Assembly: GCA_039198225.1 (NCBI GenBank)
Contig: JBCCTQ010000008.1
Coordinates: 62,001 to 126,000 of the forward strand
DNA: 64,000 bases
Reading direction: 5' to 3'
DNA from: JASJAR01 sp039198225
GTDB taxonomy: Bacteria; Pseudomonadota; Alphaproteobacteria; Rhodobacterales; Rhodobacteraceae
Part shown: positions 46,176 to 53,439 of the stretch, piece by piece
Numbering within the stretch: position 1 is the stretch's first letter
Layout of the letters: each line of letters begins with the position of its first letter
Position numbers and translations under genes: made by a program
The notes under the pieces: generated by a model
The model's input: only the letters and a program-made list of their open reading frames with translations
Told to the model about the DNA's origin: nothing
Databases searched by the model: none

Positions 46176-46730
46176 ATGACTGACCGCAAACTGAACGAAA
46201 TCGGGCCCGACAATTCACTGTTGATCGTTGACGACGACGAGCCGTTCTTGCGCCGTCTGGCGCGGGCTATGGAGAAGCGCGGCTTTGAAGTGGCCACGGC
46301 GGAAACCGTGGGCGAAGGCCGGAGCCTGGCAGACCGGACCCCCCCGGCCTATGCGGTGATCGATCTCCGCTTGGAGGACGGCAACGGGCTCGATGTGGTT
46401 GAAACCATCCGCGAGCGGCGCCCCGACAGCCGGATCGTTGTGCTCACGGGCTATGGTGCGATCGCGACCGCTGTGGCCGCCGTCAAAATCGGTGCGACCG
46501 ACTATCTGTCAAAGCCCGCCGACGCCAATGACGTGACCGCAGCACTCCTGGCACCCGAAGACGAATTGCCGCCGCCGCCGGAAAACCCGATGTCGGCCGA
46601 CCGGGTGCGCTGGGAGCATATCCAAAGGGTCTATGAGCTCTGCGACCGGAACGTTTCGGAGACGGCACGGCGGCTCAACATGCACCGCCGCACACTCCAG
46701 CGGATCCTCGCGAAACGCTCCCCGCGTTAA
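46176..46730 (+). CDS. regA: Global redox response regulator RegA/PrrA
   Basis: A DNA-binding response regulator for respiration, photosynthesis, carbon and nitrogen fixation genes in phototrophic relatives. The 184-residue product has a receiver domain (about 14-130) with phospho-acceptor Asp63 (the same number as in R. capsulatus RegA), a proline linker (PPPPEN) and a C-terminal Fis-type helix-turn-helix NVSETARRLNMHRRTLQRIL. I use the ATG at 46176. The 3' end overlaps the convergent HD gene by 4 bases (TTAA). No photosynthesis genes are visible, so its targets here are probably respiratory. Confidence 0.96.
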   Translation: MTDRKLNEIGPDNSLLIVDDDEPFLRRLARAMEKRGFEVATAETVGEGRSLADRTPPAYAVIDLRLEDGNGLDVVETIRERRPDSRIVVLTGYGAIATAVAAVKIGATDYLSKPADANDVTAALLAPEDELPPPPENPMSADRVRWEHIQRVYELCDRNVSETARRLNMHRRTLQRILAKRSPR

Positions 46731-47320
46731 AGCTCGGCCAAAAGCTCTGCATGGCGGGCCGTATAGGCCTGGCGCACTTCGGCGGGCGGACGCGGCGCAA
46801 TCGACAACCCTTCCGTGGCACCGGGATCGGGCACGCCGAAAAAGCGATTGGCTTCGGCCACGTCAAACCCAGCAATCTGGGTCGCTTCGAGCCAGGCTGA
46901 CATTTTGTCGGCCTGTTTGATCTTTTTCTTGATCGCCGAGGGCAGCACGGCCGGGAGCCCGAATTTGAGATGAACCGCCGCCGCCAGCCGTTCATCAAGC
47001 CGCCCGTAATCGGGCCCAACAGCGTTCTTAACCGGCGATATCATGTCGCCGATCACATATTCCGGGGCATCGTGGAGCAGCGCCGCCAGCCGCCATCTCG
47101 GCTCTATACCTGCTGATATTCGGCCCAAAAGGGTCTCGACCAATAAGGAATGCTCGGCCACCGAATAGGGAAACTCACCCTTTGTCTGGCCATTCCAGCG
47201 GGCCACGAAAGCAAGGCCGTGGGCGATATCTTCGATCTCGATGTCCATCGGGGTCGGGTCGAGAAGATCGAGCCTTCGGCCCGACAGCATCCTTTGCCAG
47301 GCGCGTTTTTGCTTCGCCAT
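46727..47320 (-). CDS. HD-domain phosphohydrolase
   Basis: A 197-residue metal-dependent phosphohydrolase of the YfbR-like HD family. The metal ligands are visible in SVAEHSLLV (His near 56) and LLHDAPEYVIGD (HD near 80), with a later aspartate in KQADK. E. coli YfbR is a deoxynucleotide 5'-phosphatase; the substrate here is unknown. I start at the ATG at 47320, after a GAGG site, where the conserved RAWQRMLSGRRLDLLDP block begins; the frame is open to 47440. Confidence 0.85.
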   Translation of the reverse strand: MAKQKRAWQRMLSGRRLDLLDPTPMDIEIEDIAHGLAFVARWNGQTKGEFPYSVAEHSLLVETLLGRISAGIEPRWRLAALLHDAPEYVIGDMISPVKNAVGPDYGRLDERLAAAVHLKFGLPAVLPSAIKKKIKQADKMSAWLEATQIAGFDVAEANRFFGVPDPGATEGLSIAPRPPAEVRQAYTARHAELLAEL

Positions 47321-47647
47321 GTGGTCCTCATAGGCAGCGCCGATCAGGTAGTCGGCGGGTGCCCGGCTGTAAATCCCATTCCAAGGATCAAAGCGCAGGG
47401 TTGGCCTGCCCGGCCTCCCTTTGCTGCGACAAATCGGCATGAAATGAGCGTATTTCAGCCGCTAAATCGAGCAGGTTGCACAATAAACACACAAAATAGA
47501 CGGCGAACTGCGTGATCTGCCGCAGAGCGCACTATCTAAACAAAATTACTCCACTCTGGCCCTATATGCCGGAGAATAACAAAAAAAAGGCGGGAGGATT
47601 TGCAGGCGCAAGCACGGGACCCCCGGGCCCCGAGAAAGGAGAAACCT
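47321..47647. other. Intergenic region, divergent HD gene / exported protein
   Basis: A 327-base gap between divergent genes, if the HD protein starts at 47320. It has an AT-richer middle (about 47470-47600) with A-runs, and an AAAGGAGA ribosome site at its right edge. I see no hairpin with a U-run, repeat or recognisable operator. It must hold the promoters for both flanking genes, but I cannot place -35/-10 elements with confidence. Confidence 0.5.
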
Positions 47648-47962
47648 ATGCGAGCGTTACTGAAATTCCTTGGTTTGATCTTAGTAACTTCCGTTCCTGT
47701 GAGTGCAGTCGCCCAATCGCAATCGAGCTGCGCGGATCGTGACCGCGTCGTTGAGCGGCTGGCTTCTGGCTATGGCGAGAGCTTCCAAGGCGGCGGGCTG
47801 CAATCCGAAAGTAAAGTCTTCGAGGTTTGGTTTTCCGAAGAAAAGGGCACCTGGACCATTTTGATGACCCGCGCCGACGGCACATCCTGTGTCATGGCCG
47901 CAGGCACCAATTGGCGCGCCCCTTTGCCGAGTGACAAGTTGAAGACGGGAATACCTGGCTAG
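47648..47962 (+). CDS. Small exported protein of unknown function
   Basis: A 104-residue protein with a clear signal peptide (1-22, ending AVA before QS) and a mature part of about 80 residues with two cysteines (near 28 and 80) that could form a disulfide. The mature sequence has no domain I recognise. The ATG at 47648 follows an AAAGGAGA site, so it is well expressed in principle. In Rhodobacter the space between regA and ahcY holds hvrA, a DNA-binding regulator; this protein is not HvrA-like. Confidence 0.75.
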   Translation: MRALLKFLGLILVTSVPVSAVAQSQSSCADRDRVVERLASGYGESFQGGGLQSESKVFEVWFSEEKGTWTILMTRADGTSCVMAAGTNWRAPLPSDKLKTGIPG

Positions 47963-48114
47963 GCGACGGAAGGTCGTTTGTGTCGTTGGCGGCAGCATTG
48001 CCGTCAAGTCACTGGAAAAGAAGTTCGCCTGTGTCTTTGGCAAGGGACGTTATTGTTGTGGTTACGCGGGGTTGTTAAGGATCTGCGACTCGATTGGATC
48101 CGCGGAGAACCCGT

Positions 48115-49506
48115 ATGAAAGACTTCATAGTAAAAGACATGGGGTTAGCCGAATTTGGCCGCCTCGAACTCGATATTGCCGAGATAGAGATGCCAGGTTT
48201 GATGGCGCTCCGCGAAGAATACGGTGCGTCAAAGCCCTTGGCCGGAGCCCGGATCGCCGGTTCTCTGCACATGACAATCCAAACAGCCGTTTTGATCGAG
48301 ACTTTGACCGCGCTCGGCGCCGATGTGCGCTGGGCGTCGTGCAACATTTTCTCGACCCAAGACCATGCGGCGGCCGCGATTGCCGAAGGCGGCGTGCCGG
48401 TCTTTGCGGTCAAAGGCGAAACGCTCGAAGAATACTGGGATTACGCGGACCGGATCTTCCACTTTGAGGATGGCGGCGCCAACATGATCCTCGACGATGG
48501 GGGCGATGCGACGCTTTACATTCTGATGGGTGCCCGGGTCGAGGAGGGCGAGACCGACCTGATCGCAGTGCCGACATCGGAAGAGGAAGAAGCGCTTTTC
48601 GCCCAGATCAAAAAGCGGATGGCCGAGAGCCCGGGCTGGTTCGTCAAACAGCGCGACATGATCAAAGGCGTCTCCGAAGAGACAACGACCGGGGTGCACC
48701 GGCTCTATAAGATGGTCGAAGACGGGCTGCTCCCGTTCCCGGCAATCAATGTCAACGACTCAGTCACCAAGTCGAAGTTTGACAATAAGTACGGCTGCAA
48801 AGAGAGCCTCGTTGACGGGATCCGCCGCGCCACCGATGTGATGATGGCCGGGAAAGTGGCCGTCGTTTGCGGTTACGGCGATGTGGGCAAAGGCTCGGCC
48901 GCCTCGCTCAGCGGGGCAGGCGCCCGGGTGGTGGTCACAGAAACCGACCCGATCTGCGCGCTCCAGGCGGCTATGGACGGCTACCAGGTGACCACGCTTG
49001 AAGACATGGTCGAAGAGGCCGACATCTTCATCACCGCCACCGGCAACAAAGATGTTATCCGGATCGACCATATGCGCCGGATGAAGAACATGGCGATCGT
49101 CGGCAATATCGGCCATTTCGACAATGAGATCCAAGTGGCCAACCTCAAAAACCACAAATGGACCAACGTCAAAGAGCAGGTGGACATGATCGAAATGCCC
49201 TCGGGCAACAAGATCATCCTCCTCTCAGAGGGTCGGCTTTTGAACCTCGGCAACGCCACCGGGCATCCGTCTTTCGTGATGTCGGCGTCGTTTACCAACC
49301 AGGTGCTGGCCCAGATCGAGCTTTGGACCAAGGGCAGCGACTACGACAACAAAGTCTACGTGCTGCCCAAGCATCTCGACGAGAAAGTCGCGCGTCTCCA
49401 TCTGTCGCAGATCGGTGTGAAGCTCACCGAGCTCGACAGCGATCAGGCCTCCTATATCGGGGTCAAACCCGAAGGCCCGTTCAAATCCGAGCATTACCGC
49501 TATTGA
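48115..49506 (+). CDS. ahcY: Adenosylhomocysteinase
   Basis: Hydrolyses S-adenosylhomocysteine to adenosine and homocysteine, relieving product inhibition of methyltransferases. The 463-residue product has the NAD-binding motif CGYGDVGKGSA near residue 247 and the C-terminal PFKSEHYRY signature. The ATG at 48115 follows GCGGAGAA. Its proximity to regBA is an old rhodobacterial linkage. The 152-base leader (47963-48114) shows no element I can match to a known SAH riboswitch. Confidence 0.97.
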   Translation: MKDFIVKDMGLAEFGRLELDIAEIEMPGLMALREEYGASKPLAGARIAGSLHMTIQTAVLIETLTALGADVRWASCNIFSTQDHAAAAIAEGGVPVFAVKGETLEEYWDYADRIFHFEDGGANMILDDGGDATLYILMGARVEEGETDLIAVPTSEEEEALFAQIKKRMAESPGWFVKQRDMIKGVSEETTTGVHRLYKMVEDGLLPFPAINVNDSVTKSKFDNKYGCKESLVDGIRRATDVMMAGKVAVVCGYGDVGKGSAASLSGAGARVVVTETDPICALQAAMDGYQVTTLEDMVEEADIFITATGNKDVIRIDHMRRMKNMAIVGNIGHFDNEIQVANLKNHKWTNVKEQVDMIEMPSGNKIILLSEGRLLNLGNATGHPSFVMSASFTNQVLAQIELWTKGSDYDNKVYVLPKHLDEKVARLHLSQIGVKLTELDSDQASYIGVKPEGPFKSEHYRY

Positions 49507-49513
49507 CCGGACC

Positions 49514-49547
49514 TGCCGCAACGCGCCCCATGCGTTGCGGCATTTCC
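49514..49547 (+). terminator. Hairpin terminator after ahcY
   Basis: An 11-bp perfect stem (TGCCGCAACGC at 49514-49524 with its complement at 49532-49542) and a 7-base loop begin 7 bases after the ahcY stop and are followed by TTTCCGCTT. The stem is very stable; the U-tract is short and interrupted, so termination may be partial. Confidence 0.8.
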
Positions 49548-49656
49548 GCTTAAACCAGCCAACCCACAGTCGAATATTGTGTTGGGGGGTCAATTGGCCC
49601 ACCATGCGCGCCGTGGCACAAAGCCACGGAATAAAAGGCTATGGAGGGGGCGTCCG

Positions 49657-49998
49657 ATGGGAAAACGGGACGAACTTATCGAGAAATACGCAGATGATCT
49701 GAAAAATAAGTGCGGGGTCACCCCCGACATGGATCTTCTGACAAAGGTCACAATCGGCTGCGGGCCGTCGATCTACGACGCCGACGCCTCGACCGTGGCA
49801 GCGAGCCAAGACGGCGAGCTTGAGACGGTCAAAGAGAATTTTCTTATGAAAAAGCTGGGCTTGTCGGATGGGCCAGAATTGATGGACGCCATCAATTCGG
49901 TAATCGAAACCTATGGCCGGTCCGAGCGCAACAAGTACCGCGCCGTTGTTTATTACCTTTTGACCAAGCATTTCGGCAAAGAAGCGGTCTACGGCTGA
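49657..49998 (+). CDS. DUF2853 family protein
   Basis: A 113-residue cytoplasmic helical protein of a family (DUF2853) conserved in Alphaproteobacteria and without a known function. The conserved block DLLTKVTIGCGPSIYDADASTV is at about 26-47, and NKYRAVVYYLLTKHFGKEAVY closes it. The ATG at 49657 has a strong GGAGGGGG site. A frame open upstream to 49579 is not coding. No signal peptide or membrane segment is seen. Confidence 0.85.
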   Translation: MGKRDELIEKYADDLKNKCGVTPDMDLLTKVTIGCGPSIYDADASTVAASQDGELETVKENFLMKKLGLSDGPELMDAINSVIETYGRSERNKYRAVVYYLLTKHFGKEAVYG

Positions 49999-50127
49999 TC
50001 GAATTCGCTTTGAATTGAGTGCACTCGCCGTTGGACAAATCGGCTAGGTCAAAATAGCTTACCGGGACTGGCCAGGATGGCCGGGACCAGATTTCCGAAG
50101 CGCGGTGAGAGGCGCTGTGGGTGAAGG

Positions 50128-50162
50128 AAAGGGGTCTCGGCATCGGCTGGGGCCCCTTTTTT
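50128..50162 (+). terminator. Intrinsic terminator in the DUF2853-DM13 gap
   Basis: AAAGGGGTCTCGG pairs with CTGGGGCCCCTTT (with G-U pairs) around a CATCGG loop, and the U-run TTTTTT follows. It lies 130 bases after the DUF2853 stop, far for a simple operon terminator, and may end a small RNA from the 50.0-50.16 kb gap. Confidence 0.8.
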
Positions 50163-50241
50163 ATGTTTGTTGTGCGCACCGGAACGCGCTGTCAATTTAA
50201 GCAGACACATCTTGTGTGATTCTTAATTGACGGAGCGAAAA

Positions 50242-50715
50242 GTGGGTCGATTTTTTGCCATCGCGATACCGGTGTTCATCCTTGGTTTCGGAGCGGGCGC
50301 CGCCTTCTGGTACCTCGCCTCGCCGTTGTTTTTCGACGATGTGGTCAGTGAAAGCCTGGCTTCGGACGCCCTCAAAGCCACCCGCACGGGCACTTTCCGC
50401 GACGCGGATCGGGCCCATAAGGGCACCGGCACAGCAACGATATTCGAAGATGCCTCCGGCAAAGCCGTCCTCCGGTTCACTGAATTTGAAGTCACCAACG
50501 GGCCGGATCTCGAAGTCTGGCTGGTGGCCGAGCCCGATCCCAAATCGTCGAAGGATGTGAAAGAGTCGACGTTTCTCTCCCTTGGCCAGCTCAAGGGCAA
50601 TGTGGGCGACCAAAACTACGACATTCCCGAAGGCACAGACCTCGCGCAATACGGCTCGGTGGTGATCTGGTGCGAGCAATTCGGCGTTTTGTTTTCGCCG
50701 GCGATGCTGAACTAG
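50242..50715 (+). CDS. Membrane-anchored DM13-domain protein
   Basis: A 157-residue protein with one N-terminal membrane segment (about 4-24) and an exported DM13 domain (about 50-155). The domain has the VRF-type strands and the conserved cysteine in VIWCEQFGVLFSPA near the end. DM13 domains are proposed to take part in extracytoplasmic redox reactions, but this is based on sequence analysis. The GTG at 50242 follows a GGAG site at 50231-50234; a TTG at 50227 would add five residues. The stop shares CTAG with the convergent EVE gene. Confidence 0.85.
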   Translation: MGRFFAIAIPVFILGFGAGAAFWYLASPLFFDDVVSESLASDALKATRTGTFRDADRAHKGTGTATIFEDASGKAVLRFTEFEVTNGPDLEVWLVAEPDPKSSKDVKESTFLSLGQLKGNVGDQNYDIPEGTDLAQYGSVVIWCEQFGVLFSPAMLN

Positions 50716-51131
50716 GGCGAAAGCGCGCCCATTTCGCAGACTACCTTCCATTCGGCTTCGCTCACCGGCTGGACAGACAGCCGCGTGTTATTGACGAGCA
50801 CCATGTCCTGAAGCCTCGGATCGGCCTTGGCCATATCGAGCGTGACCGGGTTCGGCATGTCGCGCACGGCTTTGATGTCAACGCAGTCCCAGCGCGCGTC
50901 ATCGGTGGTGCTGTCGGGATGGCTCTCGGCGATCACTTCAACGATCCCGACCACCGCCTTTTCCGACATCGAATGGTAAAAAAAGCCGAGATCGCCGATC
51001 TTCATCTCCCGCATATTGTTGCGAGCCTGGTAATTCCGGACCCCGTCCCACTCCTCGCCAACCTCGCCTTTGGCTTTTTGCTGATCCCACGACCAGTTCG
51101 ACGGTTCCGATTTGAAAAGCCAGTAGCGCAT
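50712..51131 (-). CDS. EVE-domain protein
   Basis: A 139-residue PUA-like EVE-domain protein beginning MRYWLFKSEPSNWSWD, the family's hallmark start, with WDGVRNYQARNNMR near 29-42. EVE domains bind modified bases in DNA or RNA; the bacterial role is not settled. The start codon overlaps the yciI stop (TGATG). I do not see a restriction or defence system beside it, so a housekeeping RNA role is as likely as defence. Confidence 0.9.
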   Translation of the reverse strand: MRYWLFKSEPSNWSWDQQKAKGEVGEEWDGVRNYQARNNMREMKIGDLGFFYHSMSEKAVVGIVEVIAESHPDSTTDDARWDCVDIKAVRDMPNPVTLDMAKADPRLQDMVLVNNTRLSVQPVSEAEWKVVCEMGALSP

Positions 51132-51403
51132 CAGGGGGTGACCTGTTTCCAAGCGTTGATCTCGACCGAGGCGAAAAGGCCCGCCTTGGCGTAGGGGTCG
51201 CCCGCCGCCCAAGCGTCCGCCGCGGCGCGGTCTTCGACCTCGATCACGATGAGCGAGCCGCACATCTCTCCCGTCCCGTCGAGCAGGGGGCCTGCGAACA
51301 CCACGCATCCCGATTGGGCCCCATAGTCCAGATGGGCGGCGCGGTTGGCCTTTCTCGTGTCGAGATGGCCTGGCTTGTCGCGGGCGATAAGGGCGAATTT
51401 CAT
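51131..51403 (-). CDS. YciI family protein
   Basis: A 90-residue ferredoxin-like-fold protein of the YciI/YCII family, with the conserved histidine near residue 24 (RAAHLDY) and GPLLDGTGEMCGSLIVIE. Family members are small dimers, some with dehydratase-type activity; no function can be assigned. It lies 74 bases downstream of tsaD and is coupled to the EVE gene. Confidence 0.88.
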   Translation of the reverse strand: MKFALIARDKPGHLDTRKANRAAHLDYGAQSGCVVFAGPLLDGTGEMCGSLIVIEVEDRAAADAWAAGDPYAKAGLFASVEINAWKQVTP

Positions 51404-51477
51404 GGGGTCTCCGAAGGCGATGGCACCGGGCCCAAGCGATACGCGCTCGGGCGGGGGATTTCAAACGGGCGGACACC

Positions 51478-52581
51478 TCAGGCCTTGGCACCTTTCTTTC
51501 CCGACCCGATGAGGGGGGCTTGCGCTGTGTCCAGCGGCCATCGGGGCCGGGCGGCAAGGGCAAAATCGGATCGCTGCCCGAGGCCCATGAGCTCAATGCC
51601 AGCCCAAGCGATCATCGCTCCGTTGTCGGTGCAAAGGGGCAAGGGCGGAGCGACGAAATCGACGCCAGCTTTCTGGGCCACGGTTTCAAGACGGCTCCGA
51701 ATTGTCCTGTTGGCCGCAACACCCCCGGCCACGGCAATCGCAGGGCGGGCCGGGCCTTCGGCGAGGTAAAACGCCAAGGCGGCCTCGGTCTTTTTGGCCA
51801 CGACCTCCGCCACCGCATCCTGAAAAGACGCCGCGATATGGGCCCGTTCGCCCTCGATATCGAGGCCCGCCAAAGTGATCCGGTCAATCTCGCGCATGAT
51901 TGCGGTTTTAAGACCAGAAAACGACATGTCGGCGCCCGGCCGGTCGAGGAGGGGGCGGGGAAACGCGTAACGCGCGGGATCGCCCGCTTTGGCGAGCTGT
52001 TCGATCTCCGGCCCGCCGGGATGACCGAGACCGAGGGCGCGGGCCGTTTTGTCAAAGGCTTCCCCCGGCGCATCGTCGATCGTGCCGCCAAGGCGGTGAA
52101 AGCTATCCGCGCCTCGGACAATGAGAAACTGACAATGGCCGCCCGACACGAGAAGAAGAAGATAGGGATAGGCCAGATCGTCGGTCAGCCGCGGGGTGAG
52201 CGCGTGGCCCGCCAGATGGTTGACCCCGAGGAGCGCTTTACCGGTGGCTGCGGCGAGGCCCTTGGCAAACATCACCCCGGCTAGAACGCCTCCAATGAGC
52301 CCCGGCCCGGCCGTGACCGCGACGCCATCGATGCCCGAAAGGTCGAGGCCGGCCTCGGCCAGGGCCGCTTCGACGGCGAGATCGATCTTCTCGGCATGGG
52401 CCCGGGCGGCAATCTCTGGGACGACGCCGCCATAGGCCGCGTGGAGCCGGTCTTGAGACATCACCACATTGGACAGGATCCGCCCGTCGGCAGGCCCGGC
52501 CCGCACCACGGCCGCAGCGGTGTCATCGCAGCTCGTCTCGATCCCGAGGACCGTCTCCGGCGCCCTCATGGTGGCACTCAT
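51478..52581 (-). CDS. tsaD: tRNA N6-adenosine threonylcarbamoyltransferase TsaD
   Basis: The catalytic subunit that transfers threonylcarbamoyl to A37 of ANN-decoding tRNAs. The 367-residue product starts the ASKHA fold with VLGIETSCDDTA (about 11-22) and has the metal-binding histidines in NHLAGH near 119-124. The ATG at 52581 is used; an ATG at 52569 is also possible, and the open frame beyond lies antisense to hemD. The partner tsaE is at 41815-42321. It is divergent from hemD across 54 bases. Confidence 0.95.
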   Translation of the reverse strand: MSATMRAPETVLGIETSCDDTAAAVVRAGPADGRILSNVVMSQDRLHAAYGGVVPEIAARAHAEKIDLAVEAALAEAGLDLSGIDGVAVTAGPGLIGGVLAGVMFAKGLAAATGKALLGVNHLAGHALTPRLTDDLAYPYLLLLVSGGHCQFLIVRGADSFHRLGGTIDDAPGEAFDKTARALGLGHPGGPEIEQLAKAGDPARYAFPRPLLDRPGADMSFSGLKTAIMREIDRITLAGLDIEGERAHIAASFQDAVAEVVAKKTEAALAFYLAEGPARPAIAVAGGVAANRTIRSRLETVAQKAGVDFVAPPLPLCTDNGAMIAWAGIELMGLGQRSDFALAARPRWPLDTAQAPLIGSGKKGAKA

Positions 52582-52635
52582 GGCAGGCACTTTGTCCGTT
52601 GCGTGGCGGTGGCGGCGGAGGTAGCACCGAGGCCC

Positions 52636-53334
52636 ATGGCCGACAAGATGGCACGTCCCACGCTCCTGATGACGCGTCCCCAGCTTGCATCGCGGAGGTT
52701 CCTCCAACGGTTGGAAGACGACGGGATGGACGTCGCCGATGCCGTCATCTCCCCGGCGATTGACATCAAGCCCGTTGGCGAGCCGGTCGCACTGACCGGG
52801 GTGGCAGGAGTAATATTTACGTCGGTCAATGGGGTGGGGCGGGCCCAAGCGGTGCCGGGTCTTCCGGCCTGGTGTGTTGGCGACCAAACCGCGTGGGCTG
52901 CCGCCCAAGCTGGGTTTGAGGCGCGCTCGGCCGGTGGAAACGCGGCGGATCTGGTGGCGCTGATCCTAGGTTCCGGAGGGCAGGGCCCGCTGATCCACAT
53001 CCGCGGCGTCCATAGCAGGGGCGACGTCGCCGAGGCGCTCAGGGCGGCGGGCATCGCTGTCAATTCTGTGATTTCCTATGACCAGCCCGCTCAAGACCCG
53101 ACCGATGACGCAGCGGCCCTCTTCCAAGCGAAGGGTCGGGTTCTGGCTCCGCTCTTTTCGCCGCGGAGTGCGGGCGTTTTGCGGGGGTGGGCCCAAGGTG
53201 CGGAGGCCCCCATAGAGGCGGTCGCCCTAAGCGAAGCCGTCGCCGAGGCTTGGGGACAGCCGGTCACGGTCGCCCGGCACCCCGACGGCGCGGCCATGGT
53301 CGACGCCATACGTGCCGCCCTAATGCGCGGTTGA
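52636..53334 (+). CDS. hemD: Uroporphyrinogen-III synthase
   Basis: Cyclises hydroxymethylbilane to uroporphyrinogen III in heme and cobalamin synthesis. HemD proteins are poorly conserved; recognition rests on the paired half-domains with LLMTRPQLASRRF at the N-terminus, FTSVNGV near 55-61, and the FSPRSAGVL motif near 174-182. The 232-residue length is normal. It precedes mic60 and hemY, an alphaproteobacterial arrangement that normally includes hemC upstream; hemC is not here. An ATG at 52648 is an alternative start. Confidence 0.85.
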   Translation: MADKMARPTLLMTRPQLASRRFLQRLEDDGMDVADAVISPAIDIKPVGEPVALTGVAGVIFTSVNGVGRAQAVPGLPAWCVGDQTAWAAAQAGFEARSAGGNAADLVALILGSGGQGPLIHIRGVHSRGDVAEALRAAGIAVNSVISYDQPAQDPTDDAAALFQAKGRVLAPLFSPRSAGVLRGWAQGAEAPIEAVALSEAVAEAWGQPVTVARHPDGAAMVDAIRAALMRG

Positions 53335-53439
53335 CCTCCCGGGCCAGGGCGCGTTTGCTAAGGCGGGCGAAGAGAATCTGCCCGGGGGATTTCAACAACG
53401 CGGAGTGCTGCGTTTGTTCCGTAAAAACAGGAGTGTAGC

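Noticed and set aside
47963..48114. An SAH or SAM/SAH riboswitch in the ahcY leader
   Set aside because: I could not match the conserved cores of these riboswitches or draw the required pseudoknot.
50712..51403. Defence island suggested by the EVE-domain gene
   Set aside because: Neighbours are YciI, TsaD and DM13 genes; no nuclease, helicase or methylase of a defence system is adjacent.
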